Assembly: GCA_947459205.1 (NCBI GenBank)
Contig: CANHCR010000002.1
Location: forward strand, 50,321 to 114,320
Direction of reading: 5' to 3'
DNA: 64,000 nt
From: Caryophanales bacterium
Lineage (GTDB): Bacteria > Bacillota > Bacilli > Paenibacillales > CANHCR01
Shown here: in pieces, positions 32,909-43,274 of the stretch
Numbering within the stretch: position 1 is the stretch's first letter
Layout: the number at the start of each line of letters is the position of its first letter
Position numbers and translations under genes: made by a program
The notes under the pieces: generated by a model
The model's input: the letters and a program-made list of their open reading frames with translations, nothing else
Told to the model about the DNA's origin: nothing
Database searches by the model: none

Positions 32909-33065
32909 CTGCGACCCTCCATTTCTATTACATTCAATGATACAAAAAAACGCTGAAAGATGCATCAAAATCGGATAAATACTTGTCAAGTATTGTGTAA
33001 ACATATATCATAGAGTATGCCATCGTAAACGCTTTCAAATAACCAACAAGGAGGCTCCGAACATA

Positions 33066-34871
33066 ATGAATAGCGCAATTTCATCGATATTTGCATACAC
33101 CCATTTTGTCATCGGCGCCTGGTTGAGTGTATATTCATTTGTTATCGGCAAACAACTCATTTTATTACTCAGCGCCTTACTATTCTTCATCATGGGTGGC
33201 CTATTGTTGCGTGGCGGCGAACGCTTTTCCGCTTTACAGCTACAACACGAAAAAAAATGGTTACCCCTCTTTGGGCTTGTCGACAGTTTGTTGCTCGGCT
33301 CGCTCATCTGGTTCAGTGGTTTCCAACATAGCGAATGGATTGCCGCTTTGCTCGTCTTGGCGTATGCCTCGGAATATGGCAAGAAAGCAGCGCTCAGTGC
33401 AGTCGTTGCCTTTTCCCTTATTGGTATCGTCCATTTACTCATTAGCGACGACAAACTTTATTCCATGTATCATTTAGACCTCGTTTTCATGATGATTGCC
33501 TTGTTCGTGATTGCACTGATGCTCGCCAACAAAACAGATGTGCAACGCAAAGAAATGTACATCGACACATTAACCGCTTTGCCGAACCATGCTTATTTCA
33601 TGAAACGCTTCTCGCGCATATTGGCTATCGAAAAAAATCGCCAAACAATGTACGCCGTATTACTGCTCGACATTCAACGTTTCCAGCGCATCAATGAGCA
33701 CCTAGGACACGGGTTCGGCGATCAACTCATTCATGCCATCGGCGAGCGACTTCGACTGCAGGCCATGCAAATTTGCGGCGACCGCGCATGGTTGGCAAGG
33801 CACGAAGGAGATCAATTTCTACTGCTGATCAGCGGCTTCAACGACGTTGAAGCGTTTGAACTAGCGGGCAAACGTATCATTTCAGAATTCGAGCACCCTT
33901 GGAAACTGTACGAACACGAAATCGAACTGCGCGTCCACGGCGGTATGGCCGTCTATCCGCTGCAAAGTCAGCATGCGAATGCTTTACTAGAACAGACGAA
34001 AATCGCCTTGCAACGTGCCAAACTGCGCAGAACTTCGATATTGGTATATACGCCGGAAAACAACAGCAGTTTCACTGAGCGCTACGTCATCGAGGCCGGT
34101 ATGCGAAAAGCGCTCGAGCGAAGCGAATTTGTCATCTACTATCAACCAAAAGTGAACATACAGAGCGGCGCCGTAATGGGCGTAGAAGCACTCGTACGCT
34201 GGAACCACCCCGAACTCGGTCTGATTCCGCCGAACAAGTTTATTCATATCGCCGAAGAAAACGGGATGATCATTGAACTGGGCGATTGGGTGCTACGTTC
34301 TGCTTGTGAGCAGCATGCTGTATGGTTAAGCAAAGGACTTCCGCCGATTCGCATATGTGTCAACGTCTCGCTCAAACAACTCGAAAACCCAGATTATTTC
34401 GAGCAGTTGAACCGTACGCTCATCACGAGTGGCTTACAACCGCGCCATCTAGAACTCGAAATTACCGAAACATTAGCGCTGAAGAACATCGACAAAATTC
34501 AAGGCGTGCTGGCAAAATTAGCGGGCATGGGCATCAAACTGACAATCGATGACTTCGGCACCGGCTATGCATCCTATAAACATCTCAGCCACTTGCCGAT
34601 CCACGCATTGAAAATCGACAAATCGTTCATGCGCGGTATCAATCATAACCCCGACGCAGAGGCGATTGTCGCCTCAATCATTCAACTCGCCAAAAGTTTG
34701 CAATTGACGGTCACTGCGGAAGGTGTAGAAACGTTCGAGCAATTGCAGTTTCTCAAGCGCAACAGTTGCGATGAAGTGCAAGGATTTTTATACATGCAAC
34801 CAGAACCAGCAAACATTTTCGAACCGTACTTAAAGCGCGGATTCGCCCATATCTCGCAGGCTTTTCAATAA
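33066..34871 (+). CDS. Membrane GGDEF/EAL protein, likely c-di-GMP phosphodiesterase
   Basis: 601 residues. About five membrane helices lie in residues 1-155. A GGDEF domain follows (LTALPNHAYFMKRF, LLLDIQRFQRINEHLGHGFGD), but its active motif reads HEGDQF instead of GGDEF, so cyclase activity is probably lost. The EAL domain is complete: YYQPKVNIQSG, EALVRW, EITETLAL, IDDFGTGYASYKHL, LKIDKSF and AEGVET. Net activity is predicted to be c-di-GMP breakdown, with the GGDEF part perhaps binding GTP as a regulator. Its last 42 bases overlap the convergent thioesterase gene. Confidence 0.9.
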   Translation: MNSAISSIFAYTHFVIGAWLSVYSFVIGKQLILLLSALLFFIMGGLLLRGGERFSALQLQHEKKWLPLFGLVDSLLLGSLIWFSGFQHSEWIAALLVLAYASEYGKKAALSAVVAFSLIGIVHLLISDDKLYSMYHLDLVFMMIALFVIALMLANKTDVQRKEMYIDTLTALPNHAYFMKRFSRILAIEKNRQTMYAVLLLDIQRFQRINEHLGHGFGDQLIHAIGERLRLQAMQICGDRAWLARHEGDQFLLLISGFNDVEAFELAGKRIISEFEHPWKLYEHEIELRVHGGMAVYPLQSQHANALLEQTKIALQRAKLRRTSILVYTPENNSSFTERYVIEAGMRKALERSEFVIYYQPKVNIQSGAVMGVEALVRWNHPELGLIPPNKFIHIAEENGMIIELGDWVLRSACEQHAVWLSKGLPPIRICVNVSLKQLENPDYFEQLNRTLITSGLQPRHLELEITETLALKNIDKIQGVLAKLAGMGIKLTIDDFGTGYASYKHLSHLPIHALKIDKSFMRGINHNPDAEAIVASIIQLAKSLQLTVTAEGVETFEQLQFLKRNSCDEVQGFLYMQPEPANIFEPYLKRGFAHISQAFQ

Positions 34872-35345
34872 TGCGTACAATCCCGGATGTGCGTGGTCCA
34901 ATCGCGTTGGTTGCCAGTCGCGATTGAGCCAGACGTGTCTTGTATTCCCCGAGACGAGTAACTCACCCTGTGGTTCAGCGAACCACGGGGCATTTTTTTG
35001 CCCTTGCGCCGAACACAACGACTGCCAAAACGACAATTCCACTTTTCTCGCCTCGGACTCAAAGCGAATACGAAGCGCTCCAAATTCAGCAACCCTCGTA
35101 AAGACAACGACCTCATCGTCATACCGTGCGGCACGTTTAAAGGCCATTTGTGCGTCAGTCAGCGGTAAAAATAAACCTTCCGCTTCCAAATCACGATATG
35201 CGACGCCGAGCGCTCGAATCGCTTCCGTCCGACCTATTTCTAACCAATTCAAATAATTCATATGATAGACGACGCCCATCTGATCCGTTTCCTGATAACG
35301 TACACGAAGCGGCCAAGCGTGCCACGTAACATTCTCATCTTGCAT
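34830..35345 (-). CDS. Acyl-CoA thioesterase (4HBT family)
   Basis: 171 residues from the ATG at 35345, with GGAGG 7 bases upstream; the ATG at 35351 touches the site. Hotdog fold with RVRYQETDQMGVVYHMNYL. This is the Y-x-D-T/Q-D-x-x-x-V-V-x-x-x-x-Y/N-Y-x-x-W motif of YbgC-type thioesterases, with the active Asp in ETDQMG. After residue 110 it carries an extended segment not seen in the shortest members. It sits behind pyk on the minus strand but separate from it by a terminator, and runs into the end of the EAL gene. Confidence 0.85.
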   Translation of the reverse strand: MQDENVTWHAWPLRVRYQETDQMGVVYHMNYLNWLEIGRTEAIRALGVAYRDLEAEGLFLPLTDAQMAFKRAARYDDEVVVFTRVAEFGALRIRFESEARKVELSFWQSLCSAQGQKNAPWFAEPQGELLVSGNTRHVWLNRDWQPTRLDHAHPGLYALLKSLRDMGESAL

Positions 35346-35366
35346 TTTCATTCCTCCAGTTGTTAT

Positions 35367-35413
35367 AAAAAAGAACATGCCAACCGACACCGAGGCATCG
35401 ATCGAACATGTTC
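35367..35413 (-). terminator. Terminator behind pyk
   Basis: On the minus strand GAACATG pairs with CATGTTC around an internal stem, followed by TTTTTT. It separates pyk from the thioesterase gene. Confidence 0.6.
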
Positions 35414-35431
35414 ATCTATTTTATTCTGCTA

Positions 35432-37186
35432 TTACAATACTCTTCCGCGACCGGAGTAAATGATGCCGATTTCAGCATATACAGACACTTCAGAGCCGTC
35501 AGCGATACTCTCCGTAGCCTTTTCAACACCAACTACAACCGGAATCCCAAGGCTAAGGCCAACAACTGCAGCGTGCGACGTGATACCGCCATTTTCGGTA
35601 ATGACAGCCGCTGCTTTTTTGAATGCCTCGATAAAATCTTTGTCCGTCGAATTGGCAACGAGAATCGCACCCTCTTCGACACGCGCTAATGCATCTTCAG
35701 CAGACTTAGCAACGACAACTTTACCGGTTGCATTTTGCGATCCGATCCCTTGTCCACTTGCAATAACTTCGCCGACATGATGAACTTTCATCAAATTGGT
35801 AGCACCTGAACGACCAACCGGTACGCCTGCGGTAATGATGACCGTATCACCCAAACCGATTAGACCAGCATTGTGTGCGGAATCGACGACAACTTCAAAA
35901 AGGGCATCCGTCGTATTTGCTTTCTCGCCGTAGACTGGGACGACTCCCCAAGAGAGACACATTCTACGCAACACTTGCTCATTCGGTGTGCAGGCAATAA
36001 TCGGTGCTTTCGGACGATATTTTGACACCATACGCGCCGTATAGCCGCTCTCCGTCGAAGTCAAAATCGCTTTTGCATTCAAATCTAAAGCTGCGTTCGC
36101 AACCGCTTGACTGATCGCTTCGGTAATGCCTGTTTGCTGTGCAAGACTTTGTTTGACGAAAATTTCACGGTGTTCTAAAGCCGACTCCGCTTTCACGGCG
36201 ATACGCGCCATTGTCTCCACCGATTCAATCGGATATTTACCAGCAGCGGTCTCACCCGAAAGCATGATCGCATCCGTACCGTCAAAAATCGCGTTCGCTA
36301 CGTCACTCGCTTCCGCGCGCGTCGGACGAGGATTGCGTTGCATCGAATCAAGCATCTGCGTTGCGGTAATGACCGGTTTGCCCGCACGGTTCGCTTTGCG
36401 GATCATATCTTTCTGTGCGAGCGGTACTTCTTCAGCTGGAATTTCGACGCCGAGGTCACCGCGTGCAACCATCAAACCATCCGATACTTCAAGAATTTCG
36501 TCGAGATTATCGACACCTTCTTGATTCTCGATTTTCGAGATGATTTGAATGTGTGTCGCATTGTTGCGCTCGAGCAATGCGCGAATTTCAAGCACATCGG
36601 ACGCCTTGCGCACGAACGAAGCAGCGATAAAATCGATGCCTTGCTCGATACCGAACAAAATGTCATTCGTATCTTTTTCGGTAATGCCCGGCAACGTGAT
36701 TTTCACTCCTGGTACATTAACCCCTTTTTTGCTTTTGATCGTCCCACCATTGACGATGCGACACTTGATTTCTGTACCTTGAATGTCAACGACAGTCAAA
36801 CCGATGAGTCCGTCATCGATCAAAATCGTAGATCCGATATGTACGTCATTCGGTAAATTTTTGTATGTGATGGATAGACGATTTGCGTCGCCTTCGATTT
36901 CTTCTGTCGTCAGCACGATGAACTCATCTTGCACCAAATCGACAGAATCAACAGAGAGTTTGCCTGTGCGAATTTCTGGACCTTTGGTGTCCAACAAAAT
37001 CGCAACATGACGATTTAGTTCCGTACGCGCCTGCTTAATATTTTTGATGCGATTCCCATGTTCTTCAAAATCACCATGAGAAAAATTGAGACGTGCAACA
37101 TTCATTCCTGCCTTGATCAGTTGATGAATCATCGGTAATGATTCACTGGACGGTCCAATCGTACAAACAATTTTCGTTTTGCGCAT
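35432..37186 (-). CDS. pyk: Pyruvate kinase with C-terminal phosphohistidine-like domain
   Basis: 584 residues from the ATG at 37186 ([14 protein letters not shown]), preceded by AGGAGG. It converts PEP and ADP to pyruvate and [20 protein letters not shown] and [17 protein letters not shown] belong to the TIM barrel with the metal site; [20 protein letters not shown] is also conserved. The last 100 residues form the PEP-utiliser-like domain ([18 protein letters not shown] with the equivalent of the mobile His), typical of Bacillales. It follows accA by 16 bases with no pfkA between, unlike the usual accA-pfkA-pyk order. Confidence 0.97.
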   Translation of the reverse strand: MRKTKIVCTIGPSSESLPMIHQLIKAGMNVARLNFSHGDFEEHGNRIKNIKQARTELNRHVAILLDTKGPEIRTGKLSVDSVDLVQDEFIVLTTEEIEGDANRLSITYKNLPNDVHIGSTILIDDGLIGLTVVDIQGTEIKCRIVNGGTIKSKKGVNVPGVKITLPGITEKDTNDILFGIEQGIDFIAASFVRKASDVLEIRALLERNNATHIQIISKIENQEGVDNLDEILEVSDGLMVARGDLGVEIPAEEVPLAQKDMIRKANRAGKPVITATQMLDSMQRNPRPTRAEASDVANAIFDGTDAIMLSGETAAGKYPIESVETMARIAVKAESALEHREIFVKQSLAQQTGITEAISQAVANAALDLNAKAILTSTESGYTARMVSKYRPKAPIIACTPNEQVLRRMCLSWGVVPVYGEKANTTDALFEVVVDSAHNAGLIGLGDTVIITAGVPVGRSGATNLMKVHHVGEVIASGQGIGSQNATGKVVVAKSAEDALARVEEGAILVANSTDKDFIEAFKKAAAVITENGGITSHAAVVGLSLGIPVVVGVEKATESIADGSEVSVYAEIGIIYSGRGRVL

Positions 37187-37202
37187 GTAGTAAAAATCCT
37201 CC

Positions 37203-38165
37203 TTATATCTTGAAAGCACCCAGTTTTCTGAACTTGTCGAAACGATCTTCGATTCGTTCTGCAGGTGTCAACTCCAACAGTGGTTGCAAATGCTTAAGTA
37301 TTGCTTGCTTGATCGAATCAGCGGTTTGCTGCAAGTCATGATGCGCGCCGCCAAGTGGTTCTGTAATGATATCGTCAATGACACCAAGTGCCATCATATC
37401 TTGCGCAGTGATTTTCATCGCTTCTGCAGCACGCTGACTTTCCCCAGCGTTTTTCCACAAAATCGAGGCCGCCGCTTCCGGTGAACTGACGGAGTAAATC
37501 GCGTGCTCGAGCATCAATACACGGTTCCCGACACCGAGTGCGAGTGCGCCGCCGCTCCCGCCTTCACCGACCACGATACAAATAATTGGCACTCCATAAG
37601 ATGCCATCGCCTTCAAATTGCGAGCAATGGCTTCCCCTTGCCCGCGCTCTTCCGCGGCGTTGCCCGGATAAGCACCCGGCGTATCAATAAACGTAATGAT
37701 CGGACGTTTGAATTTGTTCGCCTGATCCATTAAACGCAGTGCTTTGCGAAACCCTTCTGGATGTGGCATTCCAAAAAAACGAGCGACGTTATCCTTCGTG
37801 TCTTTCCCTTTTTGATGTCCAATGAGTGTGACGGGGATGCCGTCCAACTTGCCGATCCCACCAAAAATCGCCAAATCGTCACGATACAAACGATCGCCGT
37901 GCAATTCGACAAAATCCGTACACATCGCATCGATCAAATCCGATGTTGTCGGACGCAACGCATGTCTGGCGATTTGCATCTTCTCATGCGGCTTCAGCTG
38001 TGCATAAGTGTTTTCCATCATTGTTTTGATTTCATCTTCGAGTTTTGCAATGATCGCAGGTAAATCAACACTACTAAGGCCAAGAATCGACATTTTCCGT
38101 TTCATTTCTTCTATTTCCTTGCGCTTTAACGCAAGTTCTTTCTCAAACGGCAATTCTCCTGACAT
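37203..38165 (-). CDS. accA: Acetyl-CoA carboxylase carboxyltransferase subunit alpha
   Basis: 320 residues, the normal length. With AccD it transfers CO2 from biotin to acetyl-CoA. The coiled N-terminus ([19 protein letters not shown]) is followed by [39 protein letters not shown] and [20 protein letters not shown], all standard crotonase-fold blocks. GGAGGGT precedes the ATG. It lies 3 bases after accD. Confidence 0.97.
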   Translation of the reverse strand: MSGELPFEKELALKRKEIEEMKRKMSILGLSSVDLPAIIAKLEDEIKTMMENTYAQLKPHEKMQIARHALRPTTSDLIDAMCTDFVELHGDRLYRDDLAIFGGIGKLDGIPVTLIGHQKGKDTKDNVARFFGMPHPEGFRKALRLMDQANKFKRPIITFIDTPGAYPGNAAEERGQGEAIARNLKAMASYGVPIICIVVGEGGSGGALALGVGNRVLMLEHAIYSVSSPEAAASILWKNAGESQRAAEAMKITAQDMMALGVIDDIITEPLGGAHHDLQQTADSIKQAILKHLQPLLELTPAERIEDRFDKFRKLGAFKI

Positions 38166-38168
38166 CGG

Positions 38169-39032
38169 TCAATACCCTCCCGATCCATGCAACTCTAAGA
38201 TGGTTTTTAGCTTCTCACGCATCTCGAGACGGCTGACGATCAAGTCGATTTGCCCATAACCCAAGTTGGTCTCTGCTTTTTGAAAATTTTCAGGCAAAAT
38301 TTGACGAATCGTCTGCTCAATTACGCGTCGACCCGTGAAGCCGATAATCGTACCTGGCTCAGCCATAATGATATCGCCAAGCATCGCGAAACTTGCTGTC
38401 ACCCCGCCAAGTGTCGGATCGGTGAACACAGAAATGTATAGCAGTCCGGCTTCTTCAAGTTTATGTAAGATCGCGCTTGTTTTCGCCATCTGCATTAAGC
38501 TCAAGATACTTTCTTCCATACGTGCTCCACCCGAAGTGGAGAACATAATGAACGGCAATTTCTGTTCGAGCGCATGCTCCATTGCGCGGGCAATTTTTTC
38601 GCCCACAACCGACCCCATACTACCGCCGAAAAACTCAAAACTCATCGCCGCAGCCACCACTTCAATCCCGTGAATGCGACCTTTGCCTGTGATGACTGCA
38701 TCTTTCGACCCTGTAGCATCTTGGTGCTTGCGATACTTCTCGCGATATCCCGGGAATTCTAAAGGATCAATCGAAATCATGTCAGCGTCGAACTCTTCAA
38801 ACAAACCATCATCAAACGTGAATTCCAATCGTTTGCGTCCGTTGATGCGGAAATGATGTCTGCACTTAGGATTCGTGCAAACGTATAGATTGGCAACCAA
38901 TTCATCGATCAGCATCTTCTCATAGCATTTCGGACATTTGTCAAATACGTTCTCTTGGGTCTGCAATGGTTCTGGAATCGCAGCCATAGAGACTGTTGCA
39001 TATTTCTTCTTTCTAAATTGTAAATCAATCAT
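38169..39032 (-). CDS. accD: Acetyl-CoA carboxylase carboxyltransferase subunit beta
   Basis: 287 residues. An N-terminal four-Cys zinc ribbon (CPKC and, 15 residues later, CTNPKC) is followed by the carboxyltransferase fold: MSFEFFGGSMGSVVGEKIAR, FSTSGGARMEES, DPTLGGVTASFAMLGD and GFTGRRVIEQT. It works with AccA. AGAGGTG lies 11 bases before the ATG. Gene order dnaE..accD-accA is typical for Bacillales. Confidence 0.97.
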   Translation of the reverse strand: MIDLQFRKKKYATVSMAAIPEPLQTQENVFDKCPKCYEKMLIDELVANLYVCTNPKCRHHFRINGRKRLEFTFDDGLFEEFDADMISIDPLEFPGYREKYRKHQDATGSKDAVITGKGRIHGIEVVAAAMSFEFFGGSMGSVVGEKIARAMEHALEQKLPFIMFSTSGGARMEESILSLMQMAKTSAILHKLEEAGLLYISVFTDPTLGGVTASFAMLGDIIMAEPGTIIGFTGRRVIEQTIRQILPENFQKAETNLGYGQIDLIVSRLEMREKLKTILELHGSGGY

Positions 39033-39101
39033 TGGCGCGAATTCACCTCTCCTCTTACCTACCTTGATGCGATCTAAAGGAAGTACTGGATGGATTCCAG
39101 G

Positions 39102-39296
39102 TTATTGCTCATTCAGTATATCCAAAAGCAACTGCTGGACTTCGTGCACTTCCGTCTCTCGTACGGAAATTTCGAATTGCTGTTGTTTGCCCATGATCAT
39201 CGGTTTGACACGTACTTCATAACCCTCTTCTGCCAAACGATCTTGAATTTTGTCAGCGATTGCCGATGTGGGCGCAATATACATGACGGTCCACAT
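39102..39296 (-). CDS. Small conserved hypothetical protein
   Basis: 64 residues from the ATG at 39296, preceded by GGGAGG 8 bases upstream. It reads MWTVMYIAPTSAIADKIQDR then EGYEVRVKPMIMGK and ends in a helix EVHEVQQLLLDILNEQ. The beta-alpha-beta-beta-alpha look suggests a ferredoxin-like or ACT-like fold, similar to small proteins of the DUF2007 type. It lies between dnaE and accD in the same direction. Function is unknown. Confidence 0.7.
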   Translation of the reverse strand: MWTVMYIAPTSAIADKIQDRLAEEGYEVRVKPMIMGKQQQFEISVRETEVHEVQQLLLDILNEQ

Positions 39297-39388
39297 GACA
39301 CATACCTCCCTCATTTGAACGAAAAATATGTCCAGGCAATAAAAATATGATACCATACCCTTTCTGAAATTCGCAACAAATCGAGCAT

Positions 39389-42300
39389 TTATGTCATTTT
39401 GACGTTACCTTCTCCTAGCACGCTCTCTAAGCTAGAAATTAAGCGAGCATTGGCTCGAATCGAAAATCGGCGATCTAACATGAGTAGTTTTTTATTCGTA
39501 TCATCGTATAAAACGACGGGCGTCGGACCTCGGTGTTGCGACAAAATTTGCTCTAAATTGGCTAGCATCTGTTCCGTCATTTGTGCAGCAGTCAGTTTGA
39601 GCATAAGTTTCGTGCGCTCGTTGAGGTTGACGCTTGCTTTGTTCGCCGCAGGCTGCTGCCTCTGATTGCGTGTGACTGCCTCCTCAAGCGTAAGCACGGA
39701 GTCGACGATGATTTTCGAACGTTCTTCGTCGTGTTCAATGGTTCCGGAGACAACAGCGACTTCCCCTTCTTTGATTCGCTCGCGCGCTCTTGACCACACC
39801 TTGGGAAACAACACGATTTCTAAGATTGCGACCTTGTTTTCTAACTCCGCAAACGCCATCTGTTCCCCTTTTTTTGTCTTAATCAGCCGCACAGAAAGCA
39901 CCATGCCGATTACTGTCGCCTTGCTTTTTTCCTGTAGATCTTTCAATGTTTCAATCGCTACATGTGGCACTTGCTCCATTTGTGCCTGGTATTTATCGAA
40001 AGGATGTCCAGAAAAATAGACGCCTGTCAACGCTTTTTCCTGCTCCAATCTGATTCGCTCATCGATTTTTGCGAGGTTAGGATAGTCGTAATCCGTCGCT
40101 GTGTCCAAACTGAATCCGAACAAATCGAGTTCGAAATCTAACGTTTGCTTTTTCCACTTAACAGCCTCTTCGACCACATCATCGAGCACAGCAATCAACT
40201 GCGCACGGTGCTCGCGAAACCCATCCATCGCCCCAGCCATAATCAGCGATTCGATAACACGTTTGTTACATACGCTCAAATCAACACGGCGACAAAAATC
40301 AACCAAATTCTCAAATTTTTGCTCGCCCCTCACTTTGATGATCTCTTCAACCGCTTTGTATCCAACATTTTTGATGGCGGCAAGTCCGAATCGAATCGAA
40401 CCTTCTGCTGAGATCGTGAACAGTGCTCCACTTTGATTGACATCTGGCGCAAACACGGCAATATTCATTGCTTTACAACTCTCAACATACTCGGCGATCT
40501 TGTCTTGTGAAGAAAAGATGGCTGTCATAAAGGATGCCATGTAAGCAACCGGGTAATGAGCTTTCAAATAAGCCGTTTGAAAGGTGAGCACACCATATGC
40601 AGCGGCATGTGCGCGCGGAAACCCGTAGTCTGCAAATCGCACAATCAGGTCGTATACTTTATTCGCATCTTCAGGAGAATATCCTTTTACGACGCTACCT
40701 TCGACAAAAAATTGTCGTTGCTCGTCGAGAATTTCGCGCTTTTTCTTTGATACCGCGCGGCGCAGCATGTCGGCTTGACCAAGACTAAACCCTGCCATCA
40801 AGCTGGCAATTTGGATGATTTGTTCTTGGTAAACGATGATGCCGTACGTGTCGCTTAATATCGGCTCGAGATCTGGGTGTGGATATTCAACTTTTGCCTG
40901 CCCATGCTTAGCCCGAATGAACTGCGGCACGAACTCCATCGGACCCGGCCGATAGAGCGCCAACACGGAGATCAAGTCGTCGAATTGTGACGGTTTTAGA
41001 TCGCGCAGTACTTTGCGCATCCCGCCTGACTCGAGCTGAAACACTCCTAAGGTATCACCGCGCGACAACATTTGATAGGTGAGCGGATCGCGGTCATCTA
41101 CCTTCGACAAGTCAAGTTCTATGCCAAAATCGTTGCGAATGAACGCGAGCGCGCGATCGATGATCGACAGTGTGCGAAGTCCGAGCAAGTCGATTTTCAC
41201 CAACCCCACCGCTTCGATGTGCTCCATCGAATACTGGGTAAGTGACGTGTCTAAGCCATCGCCTTGAAGCGGCACGTGTCGAACCATCTCGTCAGGAGAT
41301 ATCACAATCCCGCCAGCATGGGTCGAAACGTTGCGCGGGAAGCCTTCAATTTTTTGTGCTGCGTCCAGCAACCTCACAATATTCGGCGACTGTCCGGCAA
41401 GCGCCTGCAGTGCTTTGGAATCTGCCACTGCTTCGGCAATCGACATGCCCGAATAGCCTCTTAACTCTTTCGCCACTTTATCAACTTCGTAGATTGGAAT
41501 GTCAAGCGCCCGTCCCGCATCACGCACGGCTGCCCGAGAAGCGAGCGTCCCGAAAGTGATGATTTGTGCGACTTTGTCGGCTCCATATTTTTGCGTTGCA
41601 TAAGCAAACACTTCCGAGCGCCGTTCATCATTGATATCGATATCGATATCTGGCATCGAAATCCGTTCTGGATTCAGAAATCGCTCAAATAGGAGTTTAT
41701 ATCGAAGCGGGTCAATATTCGTAATCTTCAACAAATAAGCGACGACACTGCTCGCCGAGGAACCCCGTCCAGGTCCAATCGAAATGCCTCGTTCATGCGC
41801 AAATCGCAATAAATCCCAGACAATTAAGAAATAGTCGGCGAACCCCATTTTGATGATGACCGACAGTTCGTAGTCCAACCGCTCGCGAAGTTTATGTCGA
41901 AAAGAGTCATCTTGCATCCGCTCATCATCACTATATCGACGGACGACGCCTTGCTCACAAAGATCGCGCAACATCGCCTCAGAATCGGCGTAGCCTTCGG
42001 CTTGATAAGCCGGCAGCAAGGTTCGCCCGAGGGGAATTTGCAAATCGCACTTCGCAGCAATTTCGAGCGTATTCGCAATCGCCTGCGGGACGTGCGGAAA
42101 CATCGCCGCCATTTCCTCAGTCGTCTTAAAATACATCTGGTCGCTATCCATTTTCATGCGATTCGGATCGCTCATCGACTTGCCGGTAGCGATGCATAGC
42201 AACATATCTTGGACTTCTGAGTCTTCGCGTGACATGTAATGCACATCATTCGTCACAACCAACGGTATCCCTGTTTGTTCAGACAATGTGAGCAATTTAT

Positions 42301-42859
42301 GATTGACGCGACGCTGGTCGAGCAGTTGATGATCCTGCATTTCGAGATAGTAATCTTCGCCGAACAACGCTTTGTAGCGCAAAGCAACCGCGCGCGCCTC
42401 TTCATCTTTACCTTTAAGAAGCAACTGCGGGATCTCACCAATCAGGCAGGCGCTCAAACAAATCAAGCCTTCAGCATGTTTTTCGAGCAAAGCGAAATCG
42501 ATGCGCGGCTTGTAGTGAAACCCTTGCAGGTGCGCCATGCTCGTTAGTTTCATTAGGTTACGATAGCCCGTTTCATTTTTCGCCAGCAACACCAGATGAT
42601 ACGTCGGATGTTCCTGCCGCGAACCTTTTTCGTGCATACTATGCGAAGCGACGTACACTTCACAGCCGATAATCGGTTTGACGCCCACTTCCTTGCACGC
42701 CATGAAAAAAGCAATCGCGCCGTACATGACGCCATGGTCGGTGAGCGCCAAAGCAGACATGCCAAGTTCTGCCGCACGTTTTGCGAGCGCCGAAATACGC
42801 GCCGCGCCGTCCAGCAAACTATATTCGCTATGTACATGTAAATGCACGAAACCGCTCAT
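39389..42859 (-). CDS. dnaE: DNA polymerase III subunit alpha DnaE
   Basis: 1156 residues from the ATG at 42859 (MSGFVHLHVHSEYSLL, GGTGA 7 bases upstream); an ATG at 42883 is an alternative. PHP domain at the start, then the C-family polymerase with catalytic Asp residues in PDIDIDINDERR, GRGSSASSVVAYLL and IIVYQEQIIQIASLMAGFS. A helix-hairpin-helix follows, and an OB fold near the C-terminus (VLSVRLIKTKKGEQMAF). In Firmicutes DnaE extends primers before PolC takes over. It reads towards accD and is divergent from the ytpI-like gene. Confidence 0.97.
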   Translation of the reverse strand: MSGFVHLHVHSEYSLLDGAARISALAKRAAELGMSALALTDHGVMYGAIAFFMACKEVGVKPIIGCEVYVASHSMHEKGSRQEHPTYHLVLLAKNETGYRNLMKLTSMAHLQGFHYKPRIDFALLEKHAEGLICLSACLIGEIPQLLLKGKDEEARAVALRYKALFGEDYYLEMQDHQLLDQRRVNHKLLTLSEQTGIPLVVTNDVHYMSREDSEVQDMLLCIATGKSMSDPNRMKMDSDQMYFKTTEEMAAMFPHVPQAIANTLEIAAKCDLQIPLGRTLLPAYQAEGYADSEAMLRDLCEQGVVRRYSDDERMQDDSFRHKLRERLDYELSVIIKMGFADYFLIVWDLLRFAHERGISIGPGRGSSASSVVAYLLKITNIDPLRYKLLFERFLNPERISMPDIDIDINDERRSEVFAYATQKYGADKVAQIITFGTLASRAAVRDAGRALDIPIYEVDKVAKELRGYSGMSIAEAVADSKALQALAGQSPNIVRLLDAAQKIEGFPRNVSTHAGGIVISPDEMVRHVPLQGDGLDTSLTQYSMEHIEAVGLVKIDLLGLRTLSIIDRALAFIRNDFGIELDLSKVDDRDPLTYQMLSRGDTLGVFQLESGGMRKVLRDLKPSQFDDLISVLALYRPGPMEFVPQFIRAKHGQAKVEYPHPDLEPILSDTYGIIVYQEQIIQIASLMAGFSLGQADMLRRAVSKKKREILDEQRQFFVEGSVVKGYSPEDANKVYDLIVRFADYGFPRAHAAAYGVLTFQTAYLKAHYPVAYMASFMTAIFSSQDKIAEYVESCKAMNIAVFAPDVNQSGALFTISAEGSIRFGLAAIKNVGYKAVEEIIKVRGEQKFENLVDFCRRVDLSVCNKRVIESLIMAGAMDGFREHRAQLIAVLDDVVEEAVKWKKQTLDFELDLFGFSLDTATDYDYPNLAKIDERIRLEQEKALTGVYFSGHPFDKYQAQMEQVPHVAIETLKDLQEKSKATVIGMVLSVRLIKTKKGEQMAFAELENKVAILEIVLFPKVWSRARERIKEGEVAVVSGTIEHDEERSKIIVDSVLTLEEAVTRNQRQQPAANKASVNLNERTKLMLKLTAAQMTEQMLANLEQILSQHRGPTPVVLYDDTNKKLLMLDRRFSIRANARLISSLESVLGEGNVKMT

Positions 42860-42955
42860 CAATCGGTCACCGAACCTCGTCATTTTGATACCTTCATTTT
42901 ACCACAATTGAAGCGATATGTTATGATGAACAAAACCGTTCAGGAGGCTTTTCAC

Positions 42956-43261
42956 ATGAACATTGCCATCTATGTCCTCATGATTATCCAACTTGGATTG
43001 ACCGCCTATTTCAGTCTACGTGCACGTCGGCATCGCGATCCGCTGAAGCGTGGGCTTAACTTCGCACGCATGAACATCATGATCGGCGTACTTTTCTTGA
43101 CGCTCTCGCTCGCCCAACTGTTTACCGCACCGTTCCGCAATCTGTTTGTTGCCTTCGCGATTTTGGTGCTGCTCATCGGGCTCTACAATCTGTTTGTCGG
43201 CATCCGCAATCATATCACCTTTTCACAAATGATCGATGCAGAATCGCAGCAAGTCGGATAA
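42956..43261 (+). CDS. YtpI-like membrane protein
   Basis: 101 residues from the ATG at 42956, with AGGAGG 8 bases upstream; earlier ATG codons lack a site. Three membrane helices: AIYVLMIIQLGLTAYFSL, MIGVLFLTLSLAQLF and LFVAFAILVLLIGLYNLFVG. The pattern and its place beside dnaE match YtpI of Bacillus subtilis, which lies near ytqI-ytrI-ytrH-dnaE. Function is unknown. Confidence 0.75.
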   Translation: MNIAIYVLMIIQLGLTAYFSLRARRHRDPLKRGLNFARMNIMIGVLFLTLSLAQLFTAPFRNLFVAFAILVLLIGLYNLFVGIRNHITFSQMIDAESQQVG

Positions 43262-43274
43262 TAGATTGTGGTAA

